From contig NZ_CP006841.1 in the NCBI RefSeq assembly GCF_001274895.1, positions 310,001 through 374,000 on the forward strand: a stretch of DNA of 64,000 nucleotides. The letters are read 5' to 3'. Positions 54,408 to 62,869 of the stretch are shown one piece after another. How positions within the stretch are numbered: position 1 is the stretch's first letter; each line of letters opens with the position of its first letter. The stretch comes from Corynebacterium lactis RW2-5 (lineage in GTDB: Bacteria > Actinomycetota > Actinomycetes > Mycobacteriales > Mycobacteriaceae). Position numbers and translations under genes: made by a program. The notes below the pieces were generated by a model, which worked only from the letters and a program-made list of their open reading frames with translations, did not search any database and was not told the DNA's origin.

Positions 54408-55277
54408 ATGACTGTCACCGCCACGTTCGCGGGTGTTGCGAATGTGCTGATTACTGATGGTGAAACGTCGATTCTGATAGACGGCTATTTTTCCCGGCCC
54501 TCGCTGCTGAAGGTGGCGTCGGGAAGGCTGCGGCCGGACGAGCGGAAGATTAAATACGCGCTGAACCACTTGGGTATGAACGGGGCAGGGCAGACGCAGC
54601 CAACTTCGGGGCATCTCGACGCGGTGCTGGTGTCGCATTCGCATATTGACCACGCTTTTGATTCGCCGATTGTGGCGGATTTGACCGGCGCGAAACTCTA
54701 CGGCTCGCGGTCGACGCGGCTGATTGCGCTGGGGTATGGCCTCGAGCGTGTGCCCTTCCACGAAATTGGGCACGGCGAGCCTTTCCAGGTCGGGGCGTTT
54801 TCGGTGACTCCCATCATCGCGCTGCATAGCGACGGCGACCGCTTCCCTGGCGAGATTACTGAGCCCGTGACGCTGCCGGCGTCGGTCAAGGATTACCGCA
54901 CGGGTGGGTGTTTTTCTTTCCACATCGCGCATCCCGACGGCACTGTGTTCGTGCACCCGACTGCCAATTACATTTCCGGCATACTCAGGGAATACGGTGC
55001 TGACCTGCTATATCTCGGGGCGGGAACGGCGGGGACGAAATCGCAGTCGTGGATTGAGGCCTACTGGCGTGAGACGGTGGAGACTCTGGGCGTAAAAACT
55101 GTGCGTGCGGTGCACTGGGATGCGTTCTGGCGGCCGTTGACCAAGCCTTTGAAGCCGATTCCGCGACCCTTCGACCGGGTGGATATAACCATGAGCGAGT
55201 TCGGGCGCCTTGCTGAGCGCGATGGTGTCGATGTTCGCCTGGCCGGTCTGTGGGAGCGCGAGACGGTGTTGGGGTAG
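54408..55277 (+). CDS. Metallo-beta-lactamase-fold hydrolase
   Basis: A 289-residue protein. VLVSHSHIDHAFDSP is the HxHxDH zinc motif; later LHSDGDRFPGE and AVHWDAFWRP supply further ligands. The fold family is broad (UlaG-like lactonases, nucleases, hydrolases), so the substrate is open. A GAAGGAGATGG ribosome site precedes ATG 54408. It is a single gene convergent with the ABC permease. Confidence 0.82.
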   Translation: MTVTATFAGVANVLITDGETSILIDGYFSRPSLLKVASGRLRPDERKIKYALNHLGMNGAGQTQPTSGHLDAVLVSHSHIDHAFDSPIVADLTGAKLYGSRSTRLIALGYGLERVPFHEIGHGEPFQVGAFSVTPIIALHSDGDRFPGEITEPVTLPASVKDYRTGGCFSFHIAHPDGTVFVHPTANYISGILREYGADLLYLGAGTAGTKSQSWIEAYWRETVETLGVKTVRAVHWDAFWRPLTKPLKPIPRPFDRVDITMSEFGRLAERDGVDVRLAGLWERETVLG

Positions 55278-55286
55278 GTTTTTCGA

Positions 55287-56726
55287 TTACTTCTTCAGCC
55301 GCAGCAGTCGATTGTTCAGCACCATTACAATGGCTGCGATGATGGTGCTGACCAGCACGATCATGACCCACCGCTCGGGATAGTCGCGCACCGTCCATGT
55401 CCACGCCCACGGGCTCGTCCACCACAGCGGCCCGGCGCTCAGAGCGTCGCCTCCCACCAGGATTGACCAGGCACCCACCGCAACCGACGTGGCAATCGCG
55501 GCGGTAGTCGACCTCATCGCAACCGCGCCAACCACGGCCAGAATCAGCGCCGCGACGAAGGGCGTGACCATCGCCTGGTAGACCCAGCGGTAGCCGCTGC
55601 CGACCCCCGTCGGCGCCACCGCTGCGGCAATTCCCATGCCGAGCACCAGCACCGGCGCCAAAAACGCGATGTCCAGCAAGAACAGCCTACCGATAATCTT
55701 TCCCCGCACCCTCCGGTACATTAACGCGGGCCACGCATCTGCTTGCGCCGTCACGGTCATCACTGCAATGATGGTGGCGGCCGTCGGCACGCAGACAAAG
55801 CACATGAGCGCTGAGGCAATCTCTACACCTCTCCACGCGCGCACCCCGGCCAGCGCCACGAGCATCAGCGTCGCAAGAATCACCCAGGTCCACCAGGGCA
55901 GGGTGGGTAGGAGCCCTCTGCTTAACGACGAGCTGGTGGACAACCGGGCTGTCGTTACACGGCGGCGGGCCAGGTGCCGTGACGGGACCGACGGGCGTGG
56001 AAGTTCGGTTCGAGGCAGGAGTGTGGCGGCGAAAAACAACAGGCCAAGCGCGGTTTGAAGGGTAAGCGGTGCGGCGATGGGGAGGCTCCAGACGGGACTG
56101 TCGGCGGGTGCGGCGACGGAGTTGGGCAGCACGCCGTAGACGGGGAGCGTCGGGAGAATTGCCCATGACCAGGGGTGGAGCAGGAGCTCGGGGAAGCTGG
56201 TGGAGTGTGCGAGGGAACCCGCCATCGATAGGGATGCCGCGCCCGCGAGTGACCATGCGAAGGCGATCAGCGGACCGAGCAGGAGTGCCGCGCGGCCGAG
56301 GAAGCGCCAGGTGGCAAGGCCGAACGCCCACATGCTCATGAAATTTAGTGTGTTGACCAGAGTGAATAGGCCTATGGTGCGTGCGTCGGTGGTTAGCGTC
56401 AGGGCCATGAGAAGGTGTCCGAGCAGCACGTACCCGGCCACGACACCGGCACGGGCAGCGAGAACCCGCGAGCGTGAGACATTGCGCCAGGCGGTGCCGC
56501 CGTGGCGCAGGCGCTCCTCGCGGCGTTGCCCGGCGATTGCGGTGAGTGCAGCGAGTGGGCCTAGAAGCGCCACCGCGTAGAGGTGCGCGCTGGCTAGGCG
56601 AGTCGCGTTGACGCCCAGGGAGAGCAGCGTCGATACGGCGGAGATGACAAGGAAGACGGCAGGAAGCCACATCGCAAGGCTATACCGGCTGCGGAGCAGC
56701 TCCGCGCGGACGTAGTGGCGGGTCAT
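55287..56726 (-). CDS. ABC transporter permease
   Basis: A 479-residue membrane protein with about twelve hydrophobic segments, the two-fold repeated layout of ABC-2 type permeases. Its ATG overlaps the end of the ATPase gene by 4 bases. Together they form an exporter, perhaps for a peptide or drug; the linked two-component system suggests sensing of the same compound. Confidence 0.8.
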   Translation of the reverse strand: MTRHYVRAELLRSRYSLAMWLPAVFLVISAVSTLLSLGVNATRLASAHLYAVALLGPLAALTAIAGQRREERLRHGGTAWRNVSRSRVLAARAGVVAGYVLLGHLLMALTLTTDARTIGLFTLVNTLNFMSMWAFGLATWRFLGRAALLLGPLIAFAWSLAGAASLSMAGSLAHSTSFPELLLHPWSWAILPTLPVYGVLPNSVAAPADSPVWSLPIAAPLTLQTALGLLFFAATLLPRTELPRPSVPSRHLARRRVTTARLSTSSSLSRGLLPTLPWWTWVILATLMLVALAGVRAWRGVEIASALMCFVCVPTAATIIAVMTVTAQADAWPALMYRRVRGKIIGRLFLLDIAFLAPVLVLGMGIAAAVAPTGVGSGYRWVYQAMVTPFVAALILAVVGAVAMRSTTAAIATSVAVGAWSILVGGDALSAGPLWWTSPWAWTWTVRDYPERWVMIVLVSTIIAAIVMVLNNRLLRLKK

Positions 56727-57550
56727 CGCTGGCCTCCTTTGTTGCGGGTAGGCGATGTGGCGCGCACCGAATTTGCGGAGTGAACCGCTTCAAAGAACGC
56801 CTGTTCCAGGGACTGCCCGGGGCTTGCGAAGTCTCCCAAAGCGCCCTCGTAGACGAGGTGGCCGCCGGCGAGGACGCCGAGGTGATCGACAGTTTTCTCG
56901 ACCTCTCCAAGCTGGTGCGAGGACACCACGACCGCTTTGCCTTGGTCCGCCAGGCTTCGCAGAAGTTGTCGCAGGCCCACGATGGCTTCGGGGTCGAGGC
57001 CGTTGGTGGGCTCGTCGAGAAGCACAATGTCGGGGTCGGTGAGCAGCGCCATCGCCAGCGATAGGCGCACTTTCATGCCGGTGGAGAAAGCTTTGGCGTG
57101 TTTTGTGCCGGAGTGCAGGCCGACGGTATTGAGAACTTCGTCGATGCGGCTCGGCTCAGTGCCGGTCAGACGCGCGTGGACCAGCAGGTTGTGCGCAGCC
57201 GATAGGTGTGGGTAGAACGCCGGGCCATTGATGGCGGCGCCGACGCGGTCGAGGTGGTGGCGCTGCCAGGGCTCGCCGTCGATGGTGACGGTGCCAGAGT
57301 AGGGGACAAGGCCGAGGACGGTGCTCATAAGGGTTGATTTACCGGCGCCGTTGAGACCGAGCAGACCGTAGACCTCACCGGCACGGACACTCATGTTAAG
57401 GCCGTTTAGGACGGTATTCCTATGGTGGCCGCGGCCGAAGGAGACTTCAATGTCTCGCAGTTGGACTAGGGGCGGTGTGGTAGGTGTCGCGGGTGGAGGG
57501 GTAGGGAAAGGCGGCGTAGCGGTAGGTGTCGCGGGTGGAGGCGTGTTCAT
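56723..57550 (-). CDS. ABC transporter ATP-binding protein
   Basis: A 275-residue ATPase. The Walker A is GLNGAGKSTLM, the signature KAFSTGMKVRLSLAMAL, the Walker B DIVLLDEPTNGLDPEA and the switch His in VVSSHQLGE. The N-terminal 27 residues are Pro/Thr-rich and arise from a 21-base direct repeat (57479-57499 and 57521-57541), which could vary in number. ATG 57550 is chosen; upstream in-frame codons to 57586 lack a ribosome site. Confidence 0.88.
   Translation of the reverse strand: MNTPPPATPTATPPFPTPPPATPTTPPLVQLRDIEVSFGRGHHRNTVLNGLNMSVRAGEVYGLLGLNGAGKSTLMSTVLGLVPYSGTVTIDGEPWQRHHLDRVGAAINGPAFYPHLSAAHNLLVHARLTGTEPSRIDEVLNTVGLHSGTKHAKAFSTGMKVRLSLAMALLTDPDIVLLDEPTNGLDPEAIVGLRQLLRSLADQGKAVVVSSHQLGEVEKTVDHLGVLAGGHLVYEGALGDFASPGQSLEQAFFEAVHSANSVRATSPTRNKGGQR
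57479..57541. repeat. 21-bp direct repeat inside the ABC ATPase N-terminus
   Basis: GGTAGGTGTCGCGGGTGGAG plus one G occurs at 57479-57499 and 57521-57541, identical, 42 bases apart. In the protein it gives repeated PPPATPT segments. Confidence 0.9.
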
Positions 57551-57585
57551 GCCCTTTTTGTATTCCTTAACTGGGTAAACGCACA

Positions 57586-57630
57586 TCCTCCTAGGGGAGG
57601 AGATTCGCCGAAAATCCTCCCTGGGGAGGA
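57586..57630. promoter_or_regulatory. Tandem dyad operator upstream of the ABC genes
   Basis: TCCTCC-TAGG-GGAGGA (57586-57601) and TCCTCC-CTGG-GGAGGA (57615-57630) are two identical dyads 29 bases apart, between the response-regulator stop and the ABC ATPase start. This is the layout expected of sites for a dimeric LuxR-type regulator controlling the exporter genes. Confidence 0.65.
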
Positions 57631-57657
57631 GGGGCTGAGAATGGTTTCAGGCCGCGA

Positions 57658-58407
57658 TTACACCAGCCCGCGCCGGGCGGCCCAAATGACAAGGTCCACC
57701 CGCCCCCGCGAACCGGTCTTGGTCAGCAGCGACTTAACGTGGCTCTTGACCGTCGTAGTGGCAACGAAAAGGCGCCGGGCGATCTCATCGTTGGAGAGTC
57801 CCTCGCAGACGAGGCCCAAAATCTCGCGCTCGCGGGGCGTGAAGTCCGGCAGTTCCGCCTGAGCGGCGCGGTGGCCGGCGCTGCGGCCAGAGCTGCGGTT
57901 AGCATCGCGACCCGATCCGTGACCCGACCCGCGGCCCGACCCGCGACCAGCGCCCGCGCCCGCATGCGTAATGTGGCGCAGCACCATTGGCGTGACCTTT
58001 GGGTCCAAAACGCCCTCGCCACGGTGGATTCGTGCAATCGCCGAGAGTAGCTCCGCCGGGTCGGAGTCCTTCAGCAGGAACCCGGAGGCTCCCGCGTCGA
58101 GCGCCCCGAGCACGAGGTCTTCCTCGCGGAAAGTGGTCAGGACCAGGACTTTCGGGCGGGGTGACGCCGCGCCGCCGGCTGAACCCGTGCTCCCGACACC
58201 GCGCACAATGCGCCGCGTCGCCTCGATGCCGTCCATGATCGGCATGCGAATATCCATCACCACCACATCCGCGCCCGCAGCGTGGCGCACGGCACCTGCG
58301 CCATCGCCGACGGCGGCAATGACGCGCATGTCCGGGTGCGCGTCGATAAGCCTGGCGAAGGATTCGCGAATCAGCGCCTGGTTTTCGGCGACCACCACTC
58401 GTATCAC
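57658..58407 (-). CDS. LuxR-family response regulator
   Basis: A 249-residue regulator. The receiver has Asp52 in VVVMDIRMPIMDG, although the usual second acidic residue near position 8-9 is Glu-Asn. The C-terminal LuxR helix-turn-helix includes FTPREREILGLVCEGLSNDEIARRLFVATTTVKSHVKS. Between them lies an unusual Gly/Ser/Arg linker (GAGRGSGRGSGHGSGRD). It overlaps the kinase by 4 bases and precedes the ABC genes. Confidence 0.9.
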   Translation of the reverse strand: MIRVVVAENQALIRESFARLIDAHPDMRVIAAVGDGAGAVRHAAGADVVVMDIRMPIMDGIEATRRIVRGVGSTGSAGGAASPRPKVLVLTTFREEDLVLGALDAGASGFLLKDSDPAELLSAIARIHRGEGVLDPKVTPMVLRHITHAGAGAGRGSGRGSGHGSGRDANRSSGRSAGHRAAQAELPDFTPREREILGLVCEGLSNDEIARRLFVATTTVKSHVKSLLTKTGSRGRVDLVIWAARRGLV

Positions 58408-59630
58408 AGCGCTACCTCCACTCGGAACTGCCCGTCTACCTCACCATATGTCACGCTGCCGCCGAGCTCGCCGACGCGCTCGCGAAGGCCCGCCAGTCCA
58501 GTTCCGGCCCGCTTTCCGACGCCCGCTTCCTCGACCTCCGGCGTTGAAAAAACTCGGTTGACGGCTACGACTGTGGCGCGGGCCATGCCCGAGGTATCCG
58601 CATCCTCTGGCTCTCCCACGGTCACGGTCAGGCTTGCGGGCCCATCCGAGTGCTTGGCCATGTTCGTCGCCACCTCCGCGACCGCGCGCACCAGCGCCAG
58701 ACGCCTGGCCAGCGGCCACGTGGCCAGGGGCGCGAAGGACTCCGGCAGCTCGACGTGGACGTGTCGGTGCGCGGGCAGCGCTGCCGAGACGATTCGCGGA
58801 ATCTCTTCCGCGTCGGCACTGACCTCGCCGCCACTGCGCAGCGCATCGACCAGCGCGTGCACATCGCGCAGCGAATGGTCGGCCGCCTCGACGACACTGC
58901 GCAGCGCCGAGTCCGATTCCCCCAGGAAAAGTGCCGTTTGAGCTTGCACTTTGATGGCAGTGAGCCCGTGGCCGACGACGTCGTGAAGCTCCCTGGACAG
59001 CTCCAACCTGCTGCGCGAGATGGCGGCGGCAAGCTCGGCCGCGTGGGTTTCGGCGTTGGTCCGCAGCCACGAGGCAACGGCGTAGCACAGTGCAATGATG
59101 AGCACCGCCGGCAGCCCGAAGATCAGCAGTCGCTCGGCCGCGTATCCGAACGCCGGGACTGCGGGGTTGAACAGACTTCCGATGAGCCCCAGTAGCAGTC
59201 CTGCCAGGCCCCACCCCCGGCTGCGCGCCCAGCGCGTCACCGCCCACAGCGACAGCGGTGCCGCGATCACGATTGGGCTCAGTCCCAGATTGACCGGGGT
59301 CGCCCACACGAGCGCTGCCAGCCCCGCCAGGGCCAGGTACGTCACCACGAAGGACCCGACCACCGCTTTACGACGCACCGCAGCCGCCCCTGCAATCGCC
59401 AAGGTCAAGGCGGTATTCGCCACGTAAGTGAAAGAGGCGCCGTAGTCCACGATGAACGATGCCTCCACGCACGCAACAAGGAAGAAAGTGGCGGCGATGG
59501 CGACGTCGGCAAGCGGGAGGCGGCCGATGAGAGGCAGCGAAATCCAGCGGCGGACGGGCGCGCGCCAGTCAAGGGGAGTGGCAGGTGGAATGGGCTCAGG
59601 CGGAGAGAGTATAGAGCGAGGATTCGGCAC
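58404..59630 (-). CDS. Histidine kinase (HisKA_3, NarL-type partner)
   Basis: A membrane kinase of about 408 residues with five or more N-terminal helices (roughly 35-190), a coiled linker, SRELHDVVGHGLTAIKVQAQ with the phospho-His, NMAKHSDGP as N box and GTGLAGLRERVGELGGSV as G box. It pairs with the LuxR regulator it overlaps. GTG 59630 is preferred because the longer frame to 59729 would overlap the restriction-modification gene; either start lacks a good ribosome site. Confidence 0.83.
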   Translation of the reverse strand: MPNPRSILSPPEPIPPATPLDWRAPVRRWISLPLIGRLPLADVAIAATFFLVACVEASFIVDYGASFTYVANTALTLAIAGAAAVRRKAVVGSFVVTYLALAGLAALVWATPVNLGLSPIVIAAPLSLWAVTRWARSRGWGLAGLLLGLIGSLFNPAVPAFGYAAERLLIFGLPAVLIIALCYAVASWLRTNAETHAAELAAAISRSRLELSRELHDVVGHGLTAIKVQAQTALFLGESDSALRSVVEAADHSLRDVHALVDALRSGGEVSADAEEIPRIVSAALPAHRHVHVELPESFAPLATWPLARRLALVRAVAEVATNMAKHSDGPASLTVTVGEPEDADTSGMARATVVAVNRVFSTPEVEEAGVGKRAGTGLAGLRERVGELGGSVTYGEVDGQFRVEVAL

Positions 59631-59718
59631 ACCAAAAGGTTTACCAGCGGGGGCGGATTGGGTTCGTTCGGAAACTACATTCGAAACGGCTATCCAGGAA
59701 TCCGGGGCACGGCATAGT

Positions 59719-62580
59719 ATGAACGTCATGAACCAAAGCCCCCCCCCGAGTCTTCAGAATGCTGAGAGCAAGAATCAATTAAAGAATGAAATTCGTCGCA
59801 GGGAAGCGGCGCGACTCTTTACTGAGCAATGGGAAGGGCGTGGGTACGAAAAAGGCGATACCGGCTCATTTTGGCTCTCCCTGCTGTCTGACGTGGTCGG
59901 GATGCAGGACGTCACCACAAATGTGCGCTTCGAGAAACGCACTTCTGCACGAGGTTTTATTGACGTCGTTATTGCGGACGCCAAGACTTTCATCGAGCAG
60001 AAATCGCTTGGCGTTGACCTCGATAAGGCGGAGGTACGGCAGGGCGTCAAGGTCACCCCTTTCCAGCAGGCACGCAATTATGCGAATACCCTGCCGAATT
60101 CACAGCGGCCGGATTACATCATTGTTTGTAATTTCGGCGAGTTTCGGATTCATGATCTCAATAAAGAAGACTCCGAGAACGATTATCTTTCTTTCCAGCT
60201 CTCGGAGTTGGCAGAGCAGCTCAATCTTCTTGACTTCCTCGTTGACCCGCAGCGGGCGCGCCAGGTGCGTGAAGAGAAAGTCTCGATGGACGCCGGTGTT
60301 CTCGTCGGCAAGTTGTATGAGGGCCTGCGCAAGCAGTACCTGGACCCGGATTCGGAGGAAAACCAGCACGCGCTGAATGTGCTCTGTGTGCGCCTGGTTT
60401 TCTGCCTCTTTGCCGAGGATGCTGGCCTTTTTCACAAGGATGCCCTCTACCGTTATTTGCACGGGGCTCCGCCACACTTGGTGCGGGGGATGCTCAAAGA
60501 GCTTTTCCAGGTTCTCAATACACCTGTTGGGCAGCGCGATCCTTATCTTGATGAGGCGCTTAAGGCATTTCCGTATGTCAATGGCGGTTTGTTTGCGGAG
60601 GAGGCAGAAATTCCTCCGTTTACCGAGGGGCTTATTGACCTGCTTCTTCACGAGGTTTCTCAGGACACCGACTGGTCCACAATCAGCCCGACCATTTTTG
60701 GCGGCGTATTCGAGTCGACCCTGAACCCGGAAACACGCGCCAAGGGCGGAATGCACTACACCTCGCCGGAGAATATTCACAAGGTCATTGATCCGCTTTT
60801 CCTCGATGGGTTAAAGGCCGAGTTGGCGGAAATCCTCGAAGATGCAACGCTCGGGCCGGTCAAGCGCAAGAATGCGCTGACGAAGTTCCACAACAAACTG
60901 GCAGGTCTTAGGTTCTTCGACCCGGCCTGCGGTAGCGGTAACTTTCTCACCGAGACGTATATTTCGCTGCGTCGCATGGAGAACAAGATTCTCTCCGTGC
61001 TTGTCGGTGACCAGAACGTGCTCGGCTTCGACGACATCGGCGCGACGCCACTGAAGATTTCCCTCAATCAGTTCTATGGCGTGGAGATCAATGACTTTGC
61101 GGTCGCCGTTGCCTCGACTGCGCTGTGGATTGCACAATTGCAGGCCAACATTGAGGCGCAGACAATCATCACCTCGAACATTGAGGACCTTCCGCTTCAC
61201 GACGCCGCCCACATCCACCACGCCAACGCCCTCTGCGTCGATTGGGCGGATATTCTTGCCCCGGGCGAATGCAATTACATTATCGGCAATCCGCCGTTTT
61301 TGGGTGCCCGCAATCAGTCCAAGGAGCAAAAGGCCGAAATAAAGGACGTGTTCCCGGCTGGGACCAAGAACGTTGGAAATATTGACTATGTTGCCGGTTG
61401 GTATATCAAGGCCGCCGAATACATCGGTGACAATCCGGTGCGCGCAGCTTTCGTCTCCACAAACTCCATCTGTCAGGGTGAGCAGGTGGCGAATATTTGG
61501 TTTCCCGTAACGCGGTTGGGATTCCATATCGACTTTGCTCATGACACCTTCCGGTGGGGCAATGAAGCCAGTGACCAGGCGCATGTGTTCTGCGTAATTG
61601 TGGGTTTTTCCAAGCAGGACGATTCGGTGCGCCTATTCCACTACGCGCACCCCGACGCCGAGCCGGAATTGCAATTCCCGTCGCGGCTGAACCCATACCT
61701 TGCGGATGCCGAGGATGTGTTTGTGTGGAATCGCAGCAAGCCGATATGTGATGTGCCGAAAATGGGGATTGGTAACAAACCCATCGATGGCGGACATTAC
61801 CTTTTCACCACTGAGGAAAAGGAAGAATTCCTCGCTCAAGAACCGTATGCGGAAAAATTCTTCCGGAAGTTTCTTGGTTCTCGAGAATTCATCCAGGGGC
61901 TAGAGCGATGGGTGCTGTGGCTAGGCGAAGCGACACCAGCTGATTTTAAAAAAATGCCAAAGGCCCGAGAGAAGGTTCAGGCAGTCCGCGATTTCCGTCT
62001 GGCTAGTAAGAGCGCTCCCACACGGAAGTTGGCCGAGAAACCGACACGTTTCCATGTGGAGAATATGCCGGAAGGAACATCCATCGTCGTGCCGCAGGTG
62101 TCGTCTGAAAAACGGAATTATATTCCGATAGGGTTCAGCGGACCTGAGGTATTGTACAGCGACAAAATTCGATTAATTCCCAATGCTCGTCTATACCACT
62201 TCGGAATTTTAACGTCGCAGTTTCACAATTCGTGGATGCGGACGGTTGGAGTACGGCTTAAATCGGACTACAGCTATTCCAACGGCATCGTCTACAACAA
62301 CTTTGTTTGGCCCGAGCCCGATGCAGAGGTAGAGGCGGACGTCGTAAAGCATGCCCAAGCGGTGTTGGACGCGCGCGAGCTGTACACAGGTTCCACCTTG
62401 GCGGACATGTACGACCCCGACAACGCGTTCCTGTACCCGGAATTGGTGAAGGCCCACAAGGAATTGGATGCGGCGGTCGAGCGCGCCTACGGGGTCGACT
62501 TCTCCGCGCTCCATGATGATGCGCGGGAGCAAGAGATTGTGGCGCACCTATTCGAGCTCTACAGCGAGGCAGTGGGGTAA
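59719..62580 (+). CDS. Type IIG/IIL (MmeI-like) restriction-modification enzyme
   Basis: A 953-residue single-chain enzyme. The N-terminal nuclease has a PD-(D/E)xK-like D82-x10-E93-Q-K95. The gamma-class N6-adenine methyltransferase has motif I DPACGSGNF (401-409) and motif IV NPPF (524-527). The C-terminal 350 residues resemble a target-recognition domain. Such enzymes methylate one strand and cut at a fixed distance. Nine consecutive C (59739-59747, coding Pro-Pro-Pro) lie seven codons after ATG 59719 (ATG 59728 is an alternative). Base composition is visibly lower in GC than in the chromosomal core, suggesting transfer. No separate specificity or regulatory gene is seen. Confidence 0.9.
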   Translation: MNVMNQSPPPSLQNAESKNQLKNEIRRREAARLFTEQWEGRGYEKGDTGSFWLSLLSDVVGMQDVTTNVRFEKRTSARGFIDVVIADAKTFIEQKSLGVDLDKAEVRQGVKVTPFQQARNYANTLPNSQRPDYIIVCNFGEFRIHDLNKEDSENDYLSFQLSELAEQLNLLDFLVDPQRARQVREEKVSMDAGVLVGKLYEGLRKQYLDPDSEENQHALNVLCVRLVFCLFAEDAGLFHKDALYRYLHGAPPHLVRGMLKELFQVLNTPVGQRDPYLDEALKAFPYVNGGLFAEEAEIPPFTEGLIDLLLHEVSQDTDWSTISPTIFGGVFESTLNPETRAKGGMHYTSPENIHKVIDPLFLDGLKAELAEILEDATLGPVKRKNALTKFHNKLAGLRFFDPACGSGNFLTETYISLRRMENKILSVLVGDQNVLGFDDIGATPLKISLNQFYGVEINDFAVAVASTALWIAQLQANIEAQTIITSNIEDLPLHDAAHIHHANALCVDWADILAPGECNYIIGNPPFLGARNQSKEQKAEIKDVFPAGTKNVGNIDYVAGWYIKAAEYIGDNPVRAAFVSTNSICQGEQVANIWFPVTRLGFHIDFAHDTFRWGNEASDQAHVFCVIVGFSKQDDSVRLFHYAHPDAEPELQFPSRLNPYLADAEDVFVWNRSKPICDVPKMGIGNKPIDGGHYLFTTEEKEEFLAQEPYAEKFFRKFLGSREFIQGLERWVLWLGEATPADFKKMPKAREKVQAVRDFRLASKSAPTRKLAEKPTRFHVENMPEGTSIVVPQVSSEKRNYIPIGFSGPEVLYSDKIRLIPNARLYHFGILTSQFHNSWMRTVGVRLKSDYSYSNGIVYNNFVWPEPDAEVEADVVKHAQAVLDARELYTGSTLADMYDPDNAFLYPELVKAHKELDAAVERAYGVDFSALHDDAREQEIVAHLFELYSEAVG
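59739..59747 (+). repeat. C9 homopolymer at the start of the restriction-modification gene
   Basis: Nine C in a row, the longest homopolymer I noticed in the window, at codons 7-10 of the coding frame. Loss or gain of one C would shift the frame after the start codon. Confidence 0.9.
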
Positions 62581-62690
62581 CAGAAGACCATAGGCGCGTG
62601 TTGCTTTCGTGTTTTCTTTGGTGGGCCGTTAAATACGTTTCCATTTGAGCGTTTGTGTGGGTAGAGTTATCAAAACGAAGGAGGCCGGAA

Positions 62691-62864
62691 ATGAACACGC
62701 AGCAGCTGCGCAAAAACAGCGTTGAACAGGCAAAACATTCAAGCATGTTGGAAGGTCTCATTACGAGTAGGGCCTACGACGAAGATGCTGAGCGCTATGT
62801 CGTCGGAGAAATCTCTGCAACGCAGCTAGTGGAACGCACTCGCGCACGATTCGGGTTGGCCTAG
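62691..62864 (+). CDS. VbhA-like Fic antitoxin
   Basis: A 57-residue protein with the class I inhibitor motif (S/T)xxxE(G/N): Ser17, Glu21 and Gly22 in HSSMLEG. The following YVVGEISATQLVERTRARFG matches the VbhA fold. AAGGAGG lies 8 bases before ATG. Glu21 is expected to block ATP binding in the adjacent Fic toxin. Five bases separate the genes. Confidence 0.88.
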   Translation: MNTQQLRKNSVEQAKHSSMLEGLITSRAYDEDAERYVVGEISATQLVERTRARFGLA

Positions 62865-62869
62865 AAACT

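Noticed and set aside
59452..59718. Longer N-terminus for the restriction-modification protein (from 59452)
   Set aside because: The extension lies within the kinase gene on the other strand and is Arg/Ser-rich shadow sequence; the conserved part starts after 59719.
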